Positions 25,529-33,947 are shown, counted from the first letter of the stretch. The stretch is DNA of 39,280 bases from Paludibacter jiangxiensis (GCA_945897785.1 CAMDGD010000014.1:1-39280); one strand, 5' to 3'. Notes: generated from the sequence alone by a model not told the origin. A program made the numbers and translations.

Positions 25529-25651
25529 TTACACGATATCGCTTTTTTTGTGTTTATCGTCTCTTTTAAGCGCTTTTGCGGCTCTTTTTTCTTTTAAGTT
25601 CTTTTGCGGTTCTTTTTTTGCTGATTTCTGCGGACTTTTTTCTTTTGCCAT
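25529..25651 (-). CDS. Small lysine-rich basic protein (40 aa)
   Basis: ATG at 25651 and TAA at 25529-25531 frame 40 codons. The protein begins MAKEKSPQKSAKKEP and ends HKKSDIV; nearly 40 percent of residues are Lys or Arg, with no hydrophobic segment. I recall similar short MAKEKS/LKEKRAAK proteins in Bacteroidota genomes, without known function; nucleic-acid or ribosome binding would be a guess from charge. The coding DNA contains a 28-base tandem duplication (see 25562-25612). A strong terminator follows at 25446-25480. No clear -7 box is visible upstream. The case for a real gene is the family resemblance, terminator and lack of any other gene here. Confidence 0.7.
   Translation of the reverse strand: MAKEKSPQKSAKKEPQKNLKEKRAAKALKRDDKHKKSDIV
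25562..25612 (-). repeat. 28-bp-period tandem duplication inside the small gene
   Basis: Segments 25562-25584 and 25590-25612 match at 20 of 23 positions with a period of 28 bases. Because 28 is not a multiple of three, the second copy is read in a different frame and gives a different but still lysine-rich peptide. Confidence 0.85.
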
Positions 25652-26133
25652 GATTGGTTACTTATTTTTACTATTATAAAAATAGAAGGTAAGTTAATAC
25701 TATATTAGGTAAATGTACGGTTTTATTCGTTAGTAATGCTAAGTTATTGATATAAAGTTAGATTTATTTGTTTATACGTAATATTTTATTGCGCTTTGTT
25801 CTCTTGTTGTAGATTTTAAGTTGTGAGATGAATTTCTTATCAACAGTGTAATGTAATTTTTTATTTTTTTTGATAAAATGTTCGATCACTAAAATGGAAG
25901 TTTACATAGATAGTCTCTTTTAAATGAAGAGACTATCTTGTTTCAATTCTTTTTCTAAAGTGATAAGTAAAGTTCTAGTATCAACCACAACATTGTGATT
26001 CTTTACCTAGAAACTGGTTAAAAAATTATACTTAACATACAGTTCGTTTTATCTCACAAACCCTTTTTTGTAAGATTTAAACAGGGTATAAGTTTCCACC
26101 AATTACTTTTGCATTTATGGTAATCCAAAAATG
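25652..26133. other. Non-coding gap downstream of hydA
   Basis: This AT-rich gap holds no convincing gene. Visible are a perfect 12-bp hairpin at 25908-25938 and, just after the hydA stop, a weaker 8-bp inverted repeat (CTCACAAA/TTTGTAAG, 26053-26074, one G-T-type mismatch). Confidence 0.6.
25908..25938. terminator. Perfect 12-bp hairpin downstream of hydA
   Basis: AGATAGTCTCTT (25908-25919) and AAGAGACTATCT (25927-25938) are exact reverse complements around a 7-base loop. It lies about 195 bases beyond the hydA stop. There is no proper T run on the minus strand, so it may be a transcript-end or processing structure rather than a classic terminator. Confidence 0.5.
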
Positions 26134-27915
26134 CTATTTATCGCTTTTCAAATCATCTTTTAGATGGTAGTGTGTATGCAATAAATGGTGTGATTTTTTA
26201 CCTAGAGGTTCACCTAAAAATTCCTTGTAGATTTCTGTTATCTGAGGGTTTTCGTGTGATTTGCGCAAGGTTTTAGCTTCGTCTTCATCATAAATTGCTT
26301 TGATGCGTTTTTCCCGAACAGAATCATCTGTAAATCGAGGTTGTCCACCACCACTAATACAACCACCGGGACAAGTCATTACTTCTATAAAGTGGAAGGT
26401 CTCGCCTTGTTTTATAGCTTCCATTAAAAGGCGGGCATTGCTTAATGAATGTGCTACCCCCACTTTCACCTCAACTCCTTCCAGAAAACTCCAGGCAGGA
26501 ACGGTTCCTGTAATGGTTAGGCTAGCTTTTTTTAAGCCTTTTAATCCCATCAAAGGCTCTACATGCAACTGTTCCATAGGCAATTCTCTTCCGGTAACAA
26601 TTTCATAAACTGTTCTAATTGCAGCTTCCATTACGCCACCGGAGTTCGCAAAGATATCGGCAGCTCCGGACCCGATTCCCATAGGGGCATCCATTTCTCC
26701 ATCAGGTAAATTCCTAAAATCGATACCGGCCTGTTTAATCATACGACCCAACTCGCGGGTTGTAAGAACATAATCAACATCAGGTATGCCGTTGGTTGCC
26801 ATTTCAGGTCGTTGTGCTTCGTATTTTTTTGCTGTACAAGGCATAATGGAAACAACCACCATGTCTTCGGGCTTTATGCCAATTTTTTGTGCATAATAAG
26901 TTTTAGCCAGTGCACCGAACATTTGTTGCGGTGATTTGCAGGTTGATACATTATCAATAAACTGGGGATAATAGAATTCCACAAAATTTATCCAGCCCGG
27001 TGAGCAACTGGTAAATTGCGGTAAGGCCGCTGGTTTTTTATCTACTAATACATTTTTAAGTCTAGATAATAGTTCCATTCCTTCTTCAATAATGGTTAGG
27101 TCGGCTGTAAAATTGGTGTCGAACACTGCATTAAATCCGAGTTCTCGTAGCGCGGAAGTCATTTTTCCGGTAACACGTGTACCTGGTTCGTAGTCGAATA
27201 ATTCGCCCAAAGCCGCTCTAACTGCAGGAGCCGTTTGCACTACCACTGTTTTTGTATTGTCATCCAAAGCCGCCCAAACGCCTTGTATATGGTCTTTTTC
27301 TACTATCGCCCCAACCGGACAAATAGCACCACATTGTCCGCATTGCACACAAGCAACCGTATTTAGGTCGTCGCCAAAGGCAGGACCAATAATAGATTGA
27401 AACCCTCTACCCTGAGGAAACAACGAACCCACGCCTTGAATCTCGGCACAGGCGGTAACACATCGTCGGCATTTGATGCATTTTCCGGAATCACGCACCA
27501 AGGCGGGCGTAGAATCATCGATGTGTTTGTAGGTTTTTTCCCCTTCATAACGAATGGTTTTTATCCCCATTTCAAAAGCTAGGGCTTGTAGTTCGCAATC
27601 TTCGTTGCGGTCGCATACTTTGCAATCGCCATCGTGTTCGGAAAGCAACATTTCAAGCACAAACTTTCTTGCTTCACGAATGGATTTGGTATTGGTTTGC
27701 ACCTTCATTCCTGCATTTACAGGCATAGCGCACGAAGCGATGGGAGCGCGAGCACCTTCTACATCTACTAAACAAACACGGCAGGCGCCTTTAGCCTCGT
27801 GTTTTTCGAAGTTACATAAGGTGGGAATTTTTACCCCAATGGATTTGGCAGCTTCTAGGATGGAAGTCCCTTCTGGTACTGTAACTGATTGATTATTTAT
27901 TTGTAATGTTACCAT
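26134..27915 (-). CDS. hydA: [FeFe] hydrogenase catalytic subunit HydA (M3 type)
   Basis: HydA interconverts H2 with protons and electrons at the H-cluster in the cytoplasm. The 593-residue protein has a [2Fe-2S] domain (Cys at about 34, 45, 48, 62), a His/Cys-ligated [4Fe-4S] (HDGDCKVCDRNEDC, about 94-107), two ferredoxin-type clusters (CIKCRRCVTAC and CVQCGQCGAICP, about 147-200) and the H-domain. Its signatures are TSCSPGW (about 302-308), MPCTAKKYE (about 355-363) and EVMTCPGGCISGGGQPR (about 511-527). The first signature has Ser where the textbook motif TSCCPxW has its second Cys. There is no C-terminal extra [2Fe-2S] domain. It is the last gene of the hydrogenase operon, 36 bases after hydB. 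Domain order and neighbours point to an NAD-linked multi-subunit enzyme. Confidence 0.96.
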   Translation of the reverse strand: MVTLQINNQSVTVPEGTSILEAAKSIGVKIPTLCNFEKHEAKGACRVCLVDVEGARAPIASCAMPVNAGMKVQTNTKSIREARKFVLEMLLSEHDGDCKVCDRNEDCELQALAFEMGIKTIRYEGEKTYKHIDDSTPALVRDSGKCIKCRRCVTACAEIQGVGSLFPQGRGFQSIIGPAFGDDLNTVACVQCGQCGAICPVGAIVEKDHIQGVWAALDDNTKTVVVQTAPAVRAALGELFDYEPGTRVTGKMTSALRELGFNAVFDTNFTADLTIIEEGMELLSRLKNVLVDKKPAALPQFTSCSPGWINFVEFYYPQFIDNVSTCKSPQQMFGALAKTYYAQKIGIKPEDMVVVSIMPCTAKKYEAQRPEMATNGIPDVDYVLTTRELGRMIKQAGIDFRNLPDGEMDAPMGIGSGAADIFANSGGVMEAAIRTVYEIVTGRELPMEQLHVEPLMGLKGLKKASLTITGTVPAWSFLEGVEVKVGVAHSLSNARLLMEAIKQGETFHFIEVMTCPGGCISGGGQPRFTDDSVREKRIKAIYDEDEAKTLRKSHENPQITEIYKEFLGEPLGKKSHHLLHTHYHLKDDLKSDK

Positions 27916-27951
27916 TGTATTGGTTGTTTATTTGAATAGTTGGTAATTTGT

Positions 27952-30900
27952 TTATTTCCCATAATCGCAACGGAGACACCGTTTTGCCTGTCGAACCGCA
28001 TCATTTTCCATCCAGGCCATTTCTACTTCGTCGAAGTTAAATTTTCTACGGTTAGAGTCCATGATACAAACACTGGTACGAGGTACCATGGATGGATCGG
28101 CATCAGGATTGAAGAAGGTATCGTTCTTTTTATCTTCTCTCCAGAAAGCATGCATTTCGCCGGTTAAGTATTCATCAATACCAACGGCAGCTTTTTCTCC
28201 AGTAGAAACGGCGGTGATAACGCTCATTGGTCCAGTAGCCGAGTCACCTCCAGAAAATATCCAAGGAATAGATGTTTGTCCGTTAATGGCACTAGTAACA
28301 ATAATCGAATCATTGTTAGCTGTTTCAACTTGCATGCCGTTTAATATCTCGGCACAATCCAAGGTTTGTCCAACAGCCATAATCACCTGTTCGGTTTCTA
28401 TGATAAAGTTATTTTCGTTCGATTCGGGACGGCGTCTTCCACTGGCATCAAAAACACCCAAGCGCATTGTATTACAACGCACGCCAGTTACTTTGTTATT
28501 CTGATTAAGAATTTCTATTGGATTTGTTAAGGTATGCAATACAATACCTTCTTCTAATGCTTGTTCAATTTCCTCTGCATAAGCGGGCATTTCATCTTGC
28601 GTACGGCGGTATATAATTTCCACTTTCTCGGCACCTAAACGCAAGGCTGTTCTAGCTGCATCAATAGCAGCATTACCACCGCCAATTACCACCACCGATT
28701 TTTTTACAGGCACAGAACCTCTCAGGTTATAGGTACGCAAGAAATTTAATGCATCGATAATACCTTCGGCTTCGCCTCCTTTAATTTTTAGTTGTAAGCC
28801 TTTTGGAGCACCTACACCAATAAATACGGCATCATACCCTTCGGTTTTCAAACTCTCTAAGGTAAAATCTACCCCTAGTTTTTTACCTGTTTTAATATTT
28901 ACCCCCATGCCTTCAATCATACGAATTTCGCGTGCTAAGGTTTCGCGAGGCAAGCGATAAGCAGGAATGGTTTGCACCAACATGCCTCCTGGACGTTGTT
29001 CTGATTCAAATACCACAGGCTTATAACCCAGGCGGGCTAAGAAATAGGCACAAGATAAACCGGCAGGCCCCGCACCCACAATAGCAATTTTACGGGTAGC
29101 ATTTTCGGCATTTTCTTTTATTTCGGGTAATTGAACGGTTATTTCTTGGTCAACCATAAATCGTTTTACCGAACGGATAGCTACCGACTCATCTAACGAA
29201 GAACGGCGGCATTTTTCTTCGCAAGTATGGAAGCACACCCGAGCACAAACTGCAGCAAACGGATTGCGTTCACGGTGTAAGCGTAGGGCTTCATTATATC
29301 TTTTTTCACCAATAAGGGAAACGAATCCGGGCACATCTACATTAGCAGGACAAGCACTTTGGCAAGAAGCACGAACTAACCCTCCACAGACACCGGCTTC
29401 ACAATGTTTTAGATGGATATGCGCTTCATATTCGTGACGAAAATAGCGGATGGTAGATAGCACCGGATTAGGAGCCGACTGTCCTAAACCACACAAAGAA
29501 GTGCGTTTAATTTCAGTACCTAATGCCACTAACTGCTCTATATCTCCCTCTGCTCCATGTCCACCACAGATTCGTTCTAAAATTTCCAACATTCGTTTGG
29601 TTCCAACACGGCAAGGGGCACATTTACCACAAGATTCTTCTTGCACAAATTCCAAAAAGAAACGAGCCACATCGACCATACATGAGCTATCATCCATTAC
29701 TATTAGTCCACCAGAACCCATAATGGCACCTAACTCATTTAACGATTCATAGTCCAAAGGCACATTTAAGTGTTGTTTTGGAATACAACCACCTGACGGT
29801 CCGCCAATTTGAGCCGCTTTAAATGGTCTACCACTAGATGTGCCGCCACCGATATCATAGATTAAATCACCTAAGCTAGTTCCCACAGGCACCTCAACCA
29901 AGCCCGAATGGGCTATAGAACCTGCCAAAGCAAAAACTTTAGTTCCTTTACTTTTTTCAGTTCCAAAAGAAGCATACCAATTTCCGCCTTTCAGCATGAT
30001 AGCTGCTACATTAGCAAAAGTTTCTACATTATTAAGCACGGTTGGTTTTCCCCACAAGCCTTTTTCGGCAGGGAATGGAGGACGAGGACGCGGTTCACCT
30101 CTTTTTCCTTCTATTGATGCAATTAATGCCGTTTCTTCTCCACACACAAATGCTCCTGAGCCCATTCTAATCTCTAAATTAAAAGAGAATTTAGAACCTA
30201 GAATATTATCCCCTAACAAACCTTTTTCTTTGGCTTGGTCGATAGCTAATTGCAAACGCTCTACTGCCAAAGGATATTCGGCACGCACATACACATAACC
30301 CTGACTAGCACCAATGGCAAATGCACCAATAGCCATTCCTTCTATAATGCTGTGAGGATCACCTTCCAATATAGAACGGTCCATATATGCTCCCGGATCT
30401 CCCTCGTCGGCATTACACAGCATATATTTTTGTTCGGCCTCTGTTTTTTGCGCCAAAGACCATTTAATCCAAGTAGGGAAACCACCGCCCCCTCGACCGC
30501 GTAAACCAGACAACTCCATTTCTTTTACCACCATAGTTGGGGTCATTTCTGAAATTGCTTTGGCTAATCCGGCATAGCCATCGTTTCCAATGTATTCATC
30601 AATACTAAGTGGGTCAATCTCACCACAATTGCGCAGTACAATTTTTGTTTGACGATTAAAGAATGCAACATCAGTAAGTACCGGAATTGGTTTTGCACCA
30701 ACACTTTCTTTAAATGCTAAGCGATTTACTATTTTATTATTTACTATATGACTTTGCACAATCTCAGGCACATCAGCCAATTCGACCTTTTGATAAAACA
30801 CCTTATCGCGACCCATAACAATGACCGGTCCGTGGGAACAAGGGCCAAGACAGCCAGTTCCAATAACCGACACTTTGTCTTCTAGGCCTTGCATTTTAAG

Positions 30901-31062
30901 CTGTTCGGTAAGACTATCTTTTAGCTTCTGTGAACCCGATGCTATACATCCGCCACCCATACAAACGAGAATTTTCTCTTTATTGGTAGTTAAATTACCA
31001 ATTTTCTTTTTCAACGCTTTTAAGTCGTCTGTGGATTGTAATTTTTGATTATTAGTACTCAT
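27952..31062 (-). CDS. hydB: HydB (NuoF-like) flavoprotein fused to a GltD/NfnB-like FAD-NAD(P) module
   Basis: This 1,036-residue subunit should accept or donate electrons at NAD(H) for the hydrogenase. Order: a thioredoxin-like [2Fe-2S] domain (about 28-110, with CMGGGC and GTGCLGPC); the NuoF FMN/NADH domain with GRGGGGFPTWIKW (about 184-196); an SLBB region; and the N3-type cluster ESCGKCAPCRVGT (about 474-486). HLKHCEAGVC (about 551-560) matches the conserved HydB tail. Where canonical HydB has two ferredoxin clusters, this protein has a Cys-rich domain (CQSACP, CARVCFHTCEEKC) followed by a complete GltD-like module: GAGPAGLSCAYFLARLG (about 663-679), VIGGGNAAIDAARTALRLG (about 790-808), YRRTQDEMPA and FSGGDSATGP, ending in CLRC. 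It abuts hydC (3 bases). The fusion suggests a second flavin/nicotinamide site. Confidence 0.94.
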   Translation of the reverse strand: MSTNNQKLQSTDDLKALKKKIGNLTTNKEKILVCMGGGCIASGSQKLKDSLTEQLKMQGLEDKVSVIGTGCLGPCSHGPVIVMGRDKVFYQKVELADVPEIVQSHIVNNKIVNRLAFKESVGAKPIPVLTDVAFFNRQTKIVLRNCGEIDPLSIDEYIGNDGYAGLAKAISEMTPTMVVKEMELSGLRGRGGGGFPTWIKWSLAQKTEAEQKYMLCNADEGDPGAYMDRSILEGDPHSIIEGMAIGAFAIGASQGYVYVRAEYPLAVERLQLAIDQAKEKGLLGDNILGSKFSFNLEIRMGSGAFVCGEETALIASIEGKRGEPRPRPPFPAEKGLWGKPTVLNNVETFANVAAIMLKGGNWYASFGTEKSKGTKVFALAGSIAHSGLVEVPVGTSLGDLIYDIGGGTSSGRPFKAAQIGGPSGGCIPKQHLNVPLDYESLNELGAIMGSGGLIVMDDSSCMVDVARFFLEFVQEESCGKCAPCRVGTKRMLEILERICGGHGAEGDIEQLVALGTEIKRTSLCGLGQSAPNPVLSTIRYFRHEYEAHIHLKHCEAGVCGGLVRASCQSACPANVDVPGFVSLIGEKRYNEALRLHRERNPFAAVCARVCFHTCEEKCRRSSLDESVAIRSVKRFMVDQEITVQLPEIKENAENATRKIAIVGAGPAGLSCAYFLARLGYKPVVFESEQRPGGMLVQTIPAYRLPRETLAREIRMIEGMGVNIKTGKKLGVDFTLESLKTEGYDAVFIGVGAPKGLQLKIKGGEAEGIIDALNFLRTYNLRGSVPVKKSVVVIGGGNAAIDAARTALRLGAEKVEIIYRRTQDEMPAYAEEIEQALEEGIVLHTLTNPIEILNQNNKVTGVRCNTMRLGVFDASGRRRPESNENNFIIETEQVIMAVGQTLDCAEILNGMQVETANNDSIIVTSAINGQTSIPWIFSGGDSATGPMSVITAVSTGEKAAVGIDEYLTGEMHAFWREDKKNDTFFNPDADPSMVPRTSVCIMDSNRRKFNFDEVEMAWMENDAVRQAKRCLRCDYGK

Positions 31063-31065
31063 AGC

Positions 31066-31569
31066 TTACTCTTTTACTTGTTTTAATATTTCACCCACAT
31101 TTGATGGCTTAGCGCGTTGTACTACTTCATCATTGATAGTCATAACAGGAGCTAAGCCACAAACCCCAAAACAACGACCGGTTTCTAAAGAAAATTTTTG
31201 GTCTTTTGTTGTTCCTCCTACATCAATTTTTAATTTACTTTTCACGGCACTCAATAATTCGTTTCCACCTCGCACATAACAAGCAGTGCCTTGGCACACA
31301 CGAATAACATTTTTACCTTTGGGTGTTGTAGAAAAAAAGGAATAAAAACCTACAACACCTGCCACTTCAGTAAAGGGGATATTTAAATCGTGACTGATTT
31401 TTTTTATGGCAATTTTGGGTAAGTAACCATACTTTTTTTGAACTTCTTGTAACAGCGGGATAAGAGCTCCAGGCTTGTCTTTGCTTTGAGTAATAATTTC
31501 ATCTAAATAATTCATCAGATCATCCAGAAGATGGTCTAATTCGGGATTAAGGTTTTTTTTAGTTTCCAT
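31066..31569 (-). CDS. hydC: HydC/NuoE-like [2Fe-2S] subunit
   Basis: HydC is the small thioredoxin-fold subunit that relays electrons near the FMN of HydB. The 167-residue protein has an N-terminal helical domain (about 1-80) and the [2Fe-2S] domain, whose ligands are in VCQGTACYVRGG (about 91-102) and GRCFGVCGLAP (about 131-141). Length and motifs match NuoE/HydC. It lies 12 bases after hydE and 3 bases before hydB, so hydCBA are one unit. No other complex I gene is present, which argues against a respiratory NADH dehydrogenase. Confidence 0.94.
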   Translation of the reverse strand: METKKNLNPELDHLLDDLMNYLDEIITQSKDKPGALIPLLQEVQKKYGYLPKIAIKKISHDLNIPFTEVAGVVGFYSFFSTTPKGKNVIRVCQGTACYVRGGNELLSAVKSKLKIDVGGTTKDQKFSLETGRCFGVCGLAPVMTINDEVVQRAKPSNVGEILKQVKE

Positions 31570-31581
31570 AGAATTTAGGTA

Positions 31582-32676
31582 TTATGGGTGTGTTTTGTTG
31601 TTTTTATTCGTAAAATGTTTTGAATCTCCCCATTCGTCTTTTGCTATTTCGCATCCTGCAATACAAATTCGTGCTTCAATACAATTAGCACAATCGGCAG
31701 GATTTTCATCGGTACAAGGTTTGTTTTCATACAATTTATAGTTTTCGCGATATTTCTTGGGTGTTATATTTGGCATAAAAATATTCGCGCCTATTTTTAA
31801 TGCCTTTTCTCTTCCCATGGCATCAATAGTTTGCAAAGCTGTTGTAGCAGCAATGTTAATATCTTTCATCATCAAACGTAAAATGGCTACCATCTTCAAA
31901 CTCAAGTAGAAACGCTCTTTTAATGGAATAAGTTCACCTGTATAAGCAAAAAGTGGTGTGTCATTATGTTCTAGATAGGGGCCCATACCACACATATCAA
32001 TATCCATTTTTTGCATGAACAATAAATCATCGGCTAAGTCTTCAAGTGTTTGAAAGGGTAACCCTATCATTACACCAGTTCCTACTTGGTATCCCGTTTT
32101 TTGCAAAGAACTTAAACAGTTGATTCTTGTTTCATAACTATGCAAGGAATCTATAGGATGAATTTTTTCGTACAAGGCTTTGTTAGACGATTCTATCCGA
32201 AGCAAGTATCTGTGGGCTCCGGCATTAAACCAACGATGGTATGTTTCTTCTGTTTGTTCTCCACAGGATAGGGTAATACCTAATTGCCCGTCTGACAGTT
32301 TTTTAATTTCCAGTACAAGGGATTCCACATAAGAAATAAACGTCTCGGAGTTAAGCTCGCCTGATTGCAAAACAATAGAACCATAGTTGTTGTCAAATGC
32401 AAACTTTGCCGCTTCTATTACTTCCGCTGAAGTGAGCAGGTATCTTTCAATTTTCGTGTTGTCTTTTCTAATACCACAGTACAAACAGTTTTTTGCGCAA
32501 ATATTGGACATTTCGATTAGTCCTCGGAGGTATACCTTATTGCCAACATGTTTTAGTTTCGTTTCAGAAGCAAGTTGAAATAATTTATTTTGTTCTTCTC
32601 CTTGAACACCTAACAAATAAATAATTTCTTCTTTTGAGAATTTATTTATTCTAACTATTTCAGTAACTTTTGACAT
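31582..32676 (-). CDS. hydE: [FeFe] hydrogenase maturase HydE (radical SAM)
   Basis: HydE is a radical SAM enzyme that works on the iron-cyanide-carbonyl-cysteine product of HydG during H-cluster assembly. The 364-residue protein has the CxxxCxxC cluster motif as CAKNCLYCG (Cys 60, 64 and 67). The barrel follows with SCGEQTEETYHRW and GVMIGLPFQTLEDLADDL. The C-terminus carries another cysteine group (CTDENPADCANCIEARICIAGC, in parts), which in some HydE proteins binds a second cluster. It is placed 12 bases before hydC and 68 bases after hydF. Confidence 0.94.
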   Translation of the reverse strand: MSKVTEIVRINKFSKEEIIYLLGVQGEEQNKLFQLASETKLKHVGNKVYLRGLIEMSNICAKNCLYCGIRKDNTKIERYLLTSAEVIEAAKFAFDNNYGSIVLQSGELNSETFISYVESLVLEIKKLSDGQLGITLSCGEQTEETYHRWFNAGAHRYLLRIESSNKALYEKIHPIDSLHSYETRINCLSSLQKTGYQVGTGVMIGLPFQTLEDLADDLLFMQKMDIDMCGMGPYLEHNDTPLFAYTGELIPLKERFYLSLKMVAILRLMMKDINIAATTALQTIDAMGREKALKIGANIFMPNITPKKYRENYKLYENKPCTDENPADCANCIEARICIAGCEIAKDEWGDSKHFTNKNNKTHP

Positions 32677-32693
32677 TATTATTAATTCTTGAC

Positions 32694-32742
32694 CTCCCCT
32701 AAACTCCCTCCAAATATAAGGTTTGGAGGGGTAGGTGGGTTG
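32694..32742. repeat. Hairpin-forming repeat between hydF and hydE
   Basis: CCCTCCAAA (32706-32714) and TTTGGAGGG (32722-32730) form a perfect 9-bp stem with a 7-base loop, and flanking C-rich and G-rich tracts extend the pairing imperfectly. It fills nearly the whole gap between two operon genes and has no T run, so it is not a terminator. It looks like a copy of a dispersed palindromic element, or an mRNA processing site. Confidence 0.7.
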
Positions 32743-32744
32743 TT

Positions 32745-33947
32745 TTATTTATTCATAAAAGGCTCTATCGCTCTTTCGTAAACACCATGCATATATGCTA
32801 TCGCTATACCGTAATTGGTAACGGGTATGCCTACATCAATAAATGGTTTTAGTCGGCTTATAATTTGTTTACGCGTTATCATACATCCGCCACATTGAAT
32901 AACCATAGCATATTCATTTATTGGACGCTGTATTCCGCCCATCCCGGCTACTACATCAAACTTAATTTCTTTTTCAGTAAATTCGTTTAACCAACGAGGT
33001 ATTTTACATCTTCCAATATCTTCGCAACTCACTTGATGGGTACATGATTCCAGCACTAGCACGCGATCACCATTTTTCAGCGCATCAAAACTTTTTACCC
33101 CGTTAATATACTCTTCGAAGGGTCCACGCATATGTGCATACGCCACGCTAAAGCCAGTGAGAGGGATATCCTTAGGAATAATACTATCTACAAATTTAAA
33201 AGCCTGACTATCCGTTACAACTAACTTTGGTTTAATACCTGCTTTGATTACCATTTCGGCTTCGGTTTCTTTAACAACGATGTTAATTGCATCGTTATCT
33301 AGCACATCACGAATTGCCATAACTTGAGGTAAAATCATTCTTCCATCGGGACATTCAGAATCGATAGGCGTGATAAGCATTACTACGTCGCCCCTGTTAA
33401 GCAAGCCCTTAAATAAAGAGGGTGTTTGATAGCTTGTTTCAGGAATTGTGGCCTTAAGGGTTTCGATAATTAGTTCTACATTTTCTTTTGTTGCAGCGCT
33501 AAATTCAACCACAGGACTGGTAGATACTTGTTGTATAAGATTTATGGTGGTGTTTTGTAAAGAAATTTTATCTGATTTATTATGTACAATAAGATAAGGA
33601 ACTGTAAAATGCGTAAATTGTTGAATTAAGGTAAGTTCAAAAGCACCAAAAATATTATCGGCAATAATAAGTATAGCACAATCAATTTGCGCAATAACCT
33701 CCAAGGTTTTTGCAATTCTTTTTTCTCCTAATTCGCCACTGTCGTCTATACCTGCCGTGTCAATAATTATTGCAGGACCAATGCCAAAAATCTCCATAGA
33801 TTTTTTAACCGGGTCGGTGGTAGTGCCGGCAATTTCTGAAACTATAGCCACATCGAGGCCTGTGAGTGCGTTAATAAACGAGCTTTTTCCGTTGTTTCGG
33901 CGTCCGAAGATACCGATGTGGGGTTTCATGTCTCTTCCTTTTCTCAT
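32745..33947 (-). CDS. hydF: [FeFe] hydrogenase maturation GTPase HydF
   Basis: HydF is the GTPase scaffold on which the di-iron part of the H-cluster is assembled and then passed to HydA. The 400-residue protein has the P-loop GRRNNGKSS (about 15-23), the G2 Thr region AGTTTDPVKKSMEI, the G3 motif DTAGIDDSGELGE (about 59-71) and NKSD (about 118-121). The C-terminal cluster site is CTH (about 302-304) and CGGC (about 352-355). A second Met at residue 7 could also be the start. It is the second gene of the operon, 227 bases after hydG, a gap that holds no gene and no clear promoter. Confidence 0.95.
   Translation of the reverse strand: MRKGRDMKPHIGIFGRRNNGKSSFINALTGLDVAIVSEIAGTTTDPVKKSMEIFGIGPAIIIDTAGIDDSGELGEKRIAKTLEVIAQIDCAILIIADNIFGAFELTLIQQFTHFTVPYLIVHNKSDKISLQNTTINLIQQVSTSPVVEFSAATKENVELIIETLKATIPETSYQTPSLFKGLLNRGDVVMLITPIDSECPDGRMILPQVMAIRDVLDNDAINIVVKETEAEMVIKAGIKPKLVVTDSQAFKFVDSIIPKDIPLTGFSVAYAHMRGPFEEYINGVKSFDALKNGDRVLVLESCTHQVSCEDIGRCKIPRWLNEFTEKEIKFDVVAGMGGIQRPINEYAMVIQCGGCMITRKQIISRLKPFIDVGIPVTNYGIAIAYMHGVYERAIEPFMNK

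Noticed and set aside
26104-26111. Plus-strand TACTTTTG as a promoter
   Set aside because: It points into the 3' end of hydA on the opposite strand; no -33 element and no plus-strand gene follow.
28061-28504. 147-aa open frame antisense to the GltD module of hydB
   Set aside because: The opposite strand is strongly conserved protein; this frame has no recognisable motif or start context.
26134-31569. NuoE/NuoF/NuoG-like genes as part of respiratory complex I
   Set aside because: The NuoG-like gene carries the H-cluster motifs, the hydEFG maturases are adjacent, and no membrane Nuo subunits are present.
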